Shown piece after piece: positions 17,501 to 26,500 of a stretch of DNA of 53,842 nucleotides; within the stretch, counting starts at the first letter, position 1, and every line of letters starts with the position of its first letter. The stretch is taken from assembly GCA_024405435.1 (NCBI GenBank), contig JAKSOU010000008.1, positions 1-53,842 of the forward strand, given 5' to 3'. A program made the position numbers and the translations under genes. Source of the stretch: Akkermansia sp. (GTDB taxonomy: Bacteria; Verrucomicrobiota; Verrucomicrobiia; Verrucomicrobiales; Akkermansiaceae). The notes under the pieces are model-generated. The model was given only the letters and a program-made list of their open reading frames with translations. It did not search any database and was not told the origin of the DNA.

Positions 17501-20500
17501 GGTCACCTCTCTCACGGATTTGACCGCCTGCTCCGTCACGCTCGGCACCGCCATTGACATCGACTTCTCCCGCATAGCCTCCAAGGACTCGAGTTCGCAG
17601 GCTGAGATTAACCCGGAAGATGTTAGTTGGCTTGATATTGAGGAAGCCAGAAAAAAATATCGGCAGGAGCAGCAGCAAAATCCAAACAAGGGCCAGAATC
17701 CCGATGAGCAGATAAAACAGGAGGTGGATAAGCAGATTGCAAACCAAGACAAACAAATAAATGACATCCAGAATGACTCCCAAGTGATTCAAGACGAACC
17801 CCCAAAGATCCAAAAGCACCCCAATGGTATAGTGAACGAAGAGGAAAAGGACTATGCTCAGGAATGCAGAGAATATGCCGAGTGGCAGGCTAGTCATGTG
17901 GATGAAATGCATAATGAATGGAAGGAAAAGAAAAACGCGTTGCTGTTGAGCGCCCCCGGGCGTTTGGGCGCCGAAGGGACGTCGTTCGACTTGGGGGCGT
18001 CTGTCGCCGTCAACCAGATGAATATGAGAAGTTCTGCCATAGTGGAAGGCTGCACCATCACCACGACGGGCGAGCTCAAAGTCACCGCAGACGACAAGTC
18101 TGTCATCACGGCTGTCAGTGTGGGTGCGGCGGCCACGAATGCGAATGGCACCGCAATCGCCGCGGGCGGCGTGTTCTCCTTTGCCATCGTCGGCTCCGTC
18201 ACAGAGGCTGTTATCCGCCAGGGGACCGGTAGGGATGAAAAGCTGACGATCAGGGCGGACAGCCTGACGCTGCATGCCATAGACGACCACCGCGAGCGCG
18301 TGTGGAGTTTCGGCGGCGGTTACGGCTCCTCTGCGGGGCTTGGCCTGGTGCTGTCGTTGGGCAGCTTTGCCGGGGCCACCACGATGGCGCTAGTGGAGAA
18401 CGTGAACGCGGTGATACAGAAAAAGGTGGATATCCTTTCCTACTCCAACCTGGATGCCACCTTCATTTCCATTGGCGGCTCCGGCTCCTCGGGGGTGGCT
18501 TCCCTTTCCGGCATGGTCAACTACATGAACTTCAACAACCATGTGGTGACCGACATCAACAACAGCATCCTGACCGTTGTTGCAAATGAAGGCGAAGGCG
18601 ACCACTTCCGCGCGAGGGCCGTGTCCACGCGCTCCTTCATCGATGGCGTCGGCGGGCTTGATTTACGCATCAACACGGACAAGGCCGGGGCCGGTGTAGG
18701 CATGGTGCTTTCACTTGTCTACGTGGGAGGCAACGGGGCTGATGACACCAACCTGACGCAGCTGTTGGTAAGCGACAGCATAATCAACAGCGTCGGCGCG
18801 ACCGTACTGACGGCAGATTCCCACAGCACGGGAACCCTGGGGGTGGCAAATGCAAACGTCTCCATAAGCAGCCTGACGAATTCAGGATTCGGTGGGATTG
18901 TCGCAAACGGCAGCCTGGCGTTGATGAACGACGCCTCCACCACCCAGGTGGATATCACGAGAACCGTCATCAACAAGACGGGGCCCGCCAAGCAGTTTTT
19001 GCCCGTTGCCTGGGAGGGGGAGCCTTTGCCGCCTTTGCCTATCGAGGAGGAGGAGATTGACTACAGCAACGCCGTTGTCACAACGAAAGCCAACAGCAGC
19101 AGCTGCCTCACCCTCGGTCTCGGCTCGCTGGCCGTGGAGATTGGCAAGGGGGTTGCCATGGGTGCCAGCGTGGGCGTGTTGAAGGACCAAGCCGCCACGC
19201 TGGCCACCATGACCGACAGTACAGTGGGGGAAGCCAAGGATTTCACGCTGCAGGCCACCGGCAATGCCGAATTGACCGGCATCGTCGTTGGCGGTGGCGC
19301 TTCCGTGCTGGCAACCTCCGGCGGTGGGATGACCGGCACCATCGCCCATAAGGTAGTGGCCCAGCTGGCGGAATCCGATGTGAACGTGGAGGGCAAGCTC
19401 GCCGTCAAGGCGGAGAACACCTCCTGCGTGGGAACGGACAAGAACGGCGGGGCCAAGGGGGCGCGCTTCACCGTTGCCAACGGTTCCCTGGGCCTGTTCG
19501 GCGGCAGCGCCAGCGTGGATGTCAGCATTATCGATGTGGCAGACCTGGTGCAGGCCAATGCGCACAACGTGAGCGTTACGGCGGGAGAGATGGAGGTGCG
19601 CGCGGATGAGCACAGCTATGCGAACAGCATCACGGTCAATCTGGCCGGCGGCAAGTACGTGGCGGCAGCGGTGAACGTTTTGCGCCCGGTGCTCCGCGGC
19701 GCGGCGCAAGCCTCTGTCACCGCAGATAAGGAGGTGCTTGCAAACAAAAAGGGCGTGGGCATCACCACCACCAAAAACAAGGTCAAGGACGCCAAGGGCC
19801 AACCTACCGCCACCACGGGGAATTTGACCGTGGCATCCACCAACAAGCAGACGTTGAGCGCGGATTTGTGGGCCTTTGCCGTTGCCCTCAACTTTGACTT
19901 TATGAAAGGGGAGTGGTATAAGAGCATCGCCGTCGCCCCCTGCGTTTGCGTGAACAGCATCAACATGGCGGGCTCTTCCGATTCCCGGATTCAGGGCCCC
20001 CTGACCCTCAATGTGGGCGGCGACCTGAACATCGAGGCGGATACAGACCGCAATGTCACGTACACCGCCGTGCCCGTCGCTGTCGCGGCGTCGCTGCTTT
20101 CCGCCGCCATCAACGTGGATGTCAGCAGCATGAGGATCTCCGGCGATACAGGCGATTTGATCCAGCAGGAGGACGATGCGCTGGTGAAGAATGTCCTGGA
20201 AAAGCTTGGCACTGAACTCAATGATGTGAAAAAGCTCATCAACGGCGCCAATATCAAGAAGATGTCCAAGGATGCGCAGCTCACCATCAGCACCGATGTC
20301 AAAAACGCCATGAGCGATGCGTTGAATTCCGCCAATGTGATACAGAACCCCAACACTTCCGCCGTGCTCGACCTGGGGAAGGTGGTGGACGGCACCAGTA
20401 CAAAGCAGCCGGGAACCGCCACCGTGGCCGGCAACGTCACCATCCATGCGAAAGACATCATTACCACCACTCCCCGCACGGTCAACGTGACGGGGTCCAT

Positions 20501-23500
20501 GCTTGCCATAGGCGCCCATGTGCTCTCAACCGATGTGAAATCCACCGCGGAAGCCATTGTCAAAGACACCATGCTCACCGCCACGGGCGACATCACCGTA
20601 GAGGCGCAACAGGAACACCGCGACGACTTCGTATCCACAGGCGTGTCCGTCGGGGCGATTTCCATTCCCGTAGCCGTGTACAACTGGGATGACAAATCGG
20701 CCGAGAAAATCTCGCTGGAAGGCCAAACAAGCCTGACATCGAACCAAGGTTCCATCAACATTGGCACGGATTCCTTTGTTTGGGAAGATTTCAGGCACCG
20801 CAGCGTCAGTGCGGGCGCCGTTGGCCTTGCCTTCTTCTTCCCGACCTTCAGCCAGCAAGACACCAACGCCCTGACCATCGGTGATAAAGTCAAGATCACC
20901 GCGGCGGATAAAGTCAAAATCAAGACCTATTCCTTCAGCCACTTTGATGCCGAAACCACCGATATCACGCTGTCGTCCGGCGGCTCGCTCGATGTCAATG
21001 TAAACGGTGTCGGCCTGAGCGTCAATCAAAAGCTGACAACCGGGGACGACGTCACCATCACCGGCGGCATGGTTGACATTCTCCAGGAGACGGAGCGCCA
21101 TATCAATTGGCATACGAACCACGTCACCGGCGCCTTCGGCGCATCTTTGTCTTTCCCGTTCATAACCATCACAGACAATGTGGATGCCGCCCTGACCATC
21201 GGGAACAGGAACACCATCACCGCCACATCCGGTGCGCTCACCATTGCCTCGGATGTCTGCTCCTATACCGACATCAAATTCTATGGAGTGAACGCCGCCG
21301 CCGCCTCTCTCGGCGTCAGCGAGAATTCCTTCACGGAAACAATCGACAACAAGGTGGAGCTGAAAGACAGTGTCAAGCTTTGGGCGAAAGACTCGACTGT
21401 CCGCGCCAAGAGCAAACACTCAGGGGAAATGAAAGGCAACAACATCGCGGCGAGCGGGATTGCCGTTGATATCCTCAACACCCATAACGATGGAAATGTC
21501 ACCAGCACGGTCGCCATCGGCGATGGGTTTGAGGCCACGGGCGTTCCCGGTGCCGATAAAAAGCCGACCACGGGACATTCGCTCACCCTGGAGGCTATCA
21601 ACGAGAACACCTTCCTCTGCAGGGGTAACAAGGTTACCGTCGGCCTTGCGCTCGTGCCCTTCTCCAGAAACGCTTTCCTCACGAATGGCGAATCCACGGC
21701 CACCATCACGCTGGATGGCGGCAAGATTGACGTGGAAGACTTCACCGCCAAGGCAACAACGGATGTCTCCGTCAAGGTCAATCAGCTTCTCGTTTCCGCC
21801 AGTATTACGGCATGCACCAATACCGGCGCGGCGGATAACAAGATCCCGCAGACCGCCACCGTCACCCTGGGCAAGGACGACAAGTCTCTGGAAATCAAGG
21901 CAGACAATGTCAACATCATTGCGCACAACAAGTACCTGCTCGACCGCTTGGATGAAGCATCGGACAGCATGCTGCACGGCACCGGCGCCGCCCTTGCGGG
22001 CAGTGTGAACGCTGTCATAATTGATGCCAAGTCAGACCTGACCGCCACCGTCACCCTGGGCGAGGGCTCCAAGATCGAGCGCCACCTTGACACCGCGCAC
22101 TACCTGAACCGGGACAAATACAAGACGCTCATCTCCGCCACCAACAATGAGGAGAGCAACGTGTCCTGCGACATAAAATGCTTCGGCCTACTCTGCTTCA
22201 TGGCCGGGAAGACCTGGGACATGACCAACGCAAAGGCCATGCTTGATCTCAACGGCAGCATAGACACGTGGGGCGACACCGAGCTCACCGCCTACTCCCA
22301 CACCCGGCACATCATGCGGAACTTCTTCCAATTTGTCGGCATTCCCATATCCTCCGGCTTCAGCATCAGGAACATCATCACGGCGACAGATGTGGTGAAC
22401 ATCGCCAACACCGTGGAGTCCAACGGCAACATCACCATCCAGGCCGGCAGCACCAAGGGAGAGTACAAGCTGGTGGATGGAGCCGTTGTGCTGGCGGGCG
22501 ACGACGACACCAACTACACCGGCTTCTCCTGGGGCGAGAAAAACTACGACATCTCCAACTCGCGCACGGAAAAGGTGGTCTTCAAAGCCGGAGCAAGGGT
22601 GCGTGCGGGCGGCGAGCTGGCCATCTACAACGACAGCTCCGCCAACACCACCCAGCAGCCTTTCGATAGAAACAAGGTGTCAAACCCCTACGCTGCAGGC
22701 GCCACCGACACGGGAGCCAATGTGACATCCACGGTGGAAATGGCTGGCGACGTGCAGCTCTACGCCGGCCTGGGCTCCGCCGTCTCGATGATTTTCCACA
22801 AAGACCCGTCATCCCGAGCCGATGCTCCGAAGGCGGCCCTGCAGTTCACCTCCGCCCAGCAGCTGTTCGCAGAGCAGGAGAAAGTGGGGGATTTGTGGCA
22901 GATGAACGTAACGCGGGGGCTTGGTGAGAAAGCCGGGGGCCTCTTCGATGTCATCCAGCCTGCCGGGTCGGGCGGCAAGCCCATCCTGGGCATCAACAAT
23001 CTTACGCTCCCCGGCATGGCCTTCCGCATTGTGAGCAAGGCAGAGAACCTGGCAACATTCAACGGCAAGCTCTACAGCCCGGCCAAGCACGGGCTGGATA
23101 TCTTCATTGCAGCGGATTGGACCGGGGATGTGGAAACAAGGGGCGTTACGCTCCAGGGGCATGAAACGGGCCTCATCTTCAACTTCCAGCCCGCGGATTC
23201 CAAAATCTGCACGGTGGACCCCTGCGCCGGGCCGGAGCTGTATCTTGCGGAGGGCGTGTCCATCCGCAGCATGGCCCAGGGCAACCTCACCCTGACGGGT
23301 ACCTACGAGTTCCCGTACAGCACCTTCCTGGCCACGAGCGACCACAACCTCACCATCACGGGTGAGGTTCGCTGCGGCAACTCGGTGTTCGAGGCCGGCG
23401 GCAACTTCACGATTGACACGCCGACATCAGACTATGCTCTCCGCAGCGCGCTGAGCATGTATGAAGGGCTGTTCAAGCAATGGGAAGCCACCATTCCCGG

Positions 23501-26500
23501 CAAGGTGGTGAATTACGGCAAGGAGGTGGTGGCCAACAGCGGTGTTGACGGTTCCGCCGACAACGACACGGATGGTGTGTACAAGGCGCAGGATTACGTA
23601 GCGAAGTACGATTACGAACAAGTCAAAAAAGCAGCCGCGGATGCCATCAGCGGCAAGGAGGCAAAAATCGATGCCATGGGAACCGTGACCATCAACGCGA
23701 AGGTGGTGGACCTCAACGGCAAGATATACAGCGGATATTTGAACAGCGATATGCGCATAGATCCCAACTTCCGCGTGCTGACCAACGATGGCAAGTCCAT
23801 TACCGTGACAGACGCGCAGGCGCTGTACAATAAGGCGAAAGACAAGAACGCGGTCCAGACAATCTTCAAGCTGGACGGCTACACGGGAGTTGCGCTCGTG
23901 TATGATGCCTCCAAGAAAGAGATTTTCCTCAACAGCTACGAGGCCCTGGAGGCGGGCATCACCATCACCGGCAACATCGTCAACTCCGATCCCACCGGCA
24001 ACTCCGGCCTCTATGTGGCCGGCCCCGGCCGCTCCGTGGATATCGACAACCAGAGCGGCTGCACCCTCAACGTCGGCACTGTGGAGCTGATAAAGAATTC
24101 GGGAACGGCGGGTATCACGCTGAACAACACCTACACCAAGCGGTCCACCACCTATACCCTGAATGGTAATCGGTGGGAAAAGAGGGAGTACGACCTGGAA
24201 CAGGGAACGGATGGCACGTGGGTGCAGAAGACCTGCCTCTCAACCACCCAGGTGAATCCTTCCGATGGCATCATGTACAACGGCTTGTCCCCCATGCAGG
24301 TCAAGCTGCAAAGGGATATGAAAATAGGCATAACGGAACATGGTCGCCTGTCGCACGGCGGCGATATTGGGGATGTTCCTGATTTCTTCGAGAAATACAA
24401 GGTGTCGGAAACCGACACCGCGGCGCTTATAGGCAAAAAGGGCAAAGAAAAGCACACCATAGTTGACGGAATTAATATAAACAACTCCGCAGGCGCCCTG
24501 CAGCCCACAAGCCCGCTCACCGCCACCTACGTTGCCAAGGATGCCGCGCACGCTGACGGGGATGCCTTCTCCAATCACTCGCTGACCGATAAAAAGATCA
24601 CCGCCCTCAATAATCCCAACATCAGCGCCCGCTGGCAATACCAGATGACCTATGATGAGCTGGTCACCAACACGCTCTACGTCAGTGCGGCCAACGATGT
24701 TGCCATCAACCTTGGCAGCGCCGGCTCCGGGGGGCTCGGCATCAAGAGCGGAAACGTCAACTTCTTCGGAAACGTGAACGCGGGTTCCTGCACGGTGGAG
24801 GCCGGGAATGCGATTACGGCAGAGAAGACAGCCTTCATCAACAGCGGCATCATCGACATGACCGCCACAGCAGGCGGCATCGGCGGCAAGGTGGTGGATG
24901 GGGAGAAGATTGCGCTTGCCTTCAACGCCGGCAAGGCCTCCTTCACCGCGGGGCTGGATATCTATCTCTCCCATGTCTCCACAACGGCCCGGCCGGATAT
25001 CAACGAGTTGGTCCTGAAAACCGGCAAGTCCGCGGAGCTGCGTTCCGGCGGTGCCATCAAGGCACTTGATTTGACCGCGCGCGATTCCGCCACCATCGCG
25101 GCCCAGGGGCAAATCAACGTGACCGCCGGCTACATCGGCTCCGAAGCGAGCGCCTATCCCGCCCGCATCTCGCTTAGCTCGCAAAACGGCGGCATCAGCG
25201 TGAGCGGCGGTGATTTCACCCGCGGCATCTTCACCGTGAAGGCCGAGAAAAACGTCTCCATCAACTCCACCGCCGCCGGCAATCTCACGCTAGACTACGT
25301 GGAAAGCCGCGCGGGCAACGTGGACATCGCCGCGAAAGGCAACATCTTCTCCGTCTGCGGAACCGACATGAGCAACCCCGATCCCTCCTTCGAGGCGCCG
25401 ATGGAGGCCTTGGCGGAAGATTTCTACCAGCAGATGCTGGATTACGAGACGAAGTACTACGCGAAGGACGCAAACGGCAAATACATCAACCGCACGGCGG
25501 ACGGCATCCTGGCCCTGCCGGAAAAGGAGGAGATAAAAACAATGGAAACGCTGGCCGAGGCCTTCACCACGCTCTACAACAGCGGCCGGGGCGATGAACT
25601 CGGCGATGTCATGCTCTACCTCAGCGGCACGGACGCCGTGGAGAAAACCGTCTTCAACGACACGGCGGATGCGCTGGCCTATCTGGCGCAGCACGCCGAC
25701 AAGCTGGAGTCCGTCTTTGTCCGCGCGTACTATGACAAGATGATGGTGGACATCACCAATGAGGTCCGCCTCATGCACGGCCCTGAAAAGGACATCAACT
25801 ACGGGCAGTTCGACGAGTCCGTCTACCGCCTCTACTGGTTGACGGATTGCAACGGCAAGCCTGTCTACCGGGACAGCAAAGGCAACTTCATCAGCCCGGT
25901 CATGGAAGACTCCGGGCAAGCCGTATACAGCCCGGAGATGTGCGAGGCCATCACCAAGCAGTTCCGGGGGCAGGCGGCGCGCGGCGGGAACGTGCCCTAC
26001 CGTGTGGAGGACAGCGCCCTCTTCAAGGCGCTCACCGGTACCGCAAACGGCTCCCAGGCCAACATGCACCGGCTCGGGAAGATGGAAGACGGCCTGGGCT
26101 CCCTGGTGGGCGGCCAAGCCATCGGTGACATGCAGGCCACGGTCAGCGCCAAGCAGGGCACCGTCTCCCTCACCGCCGGCAACGGGCTGGGAGACATTGG
26201 CGGCGGCACCTTCCATTTCACCATCAAACCCATCAAACCCGAGAAGGTGGACGGGAAATTCGTCTACTCCAATTGGGCGCAAACCGTCATCGATTCCGCC
26301 ACAAGGCATATATGGCCCGGGATAGTTTCCGCCTCCCCCGTGAACAAGGCCACGGGCGAGTACGAGATTACCCTCTCGTACATTGAATTCCCCCTGGGCG
26401 GGTTCAACAAGGTGAACGATGCCTTCATGCAGCGGGCACTGCCGATGGATGTGGAGTGGATGCCCGGCTATGACGTATACCGCGTCTACCTCCGCAACTA

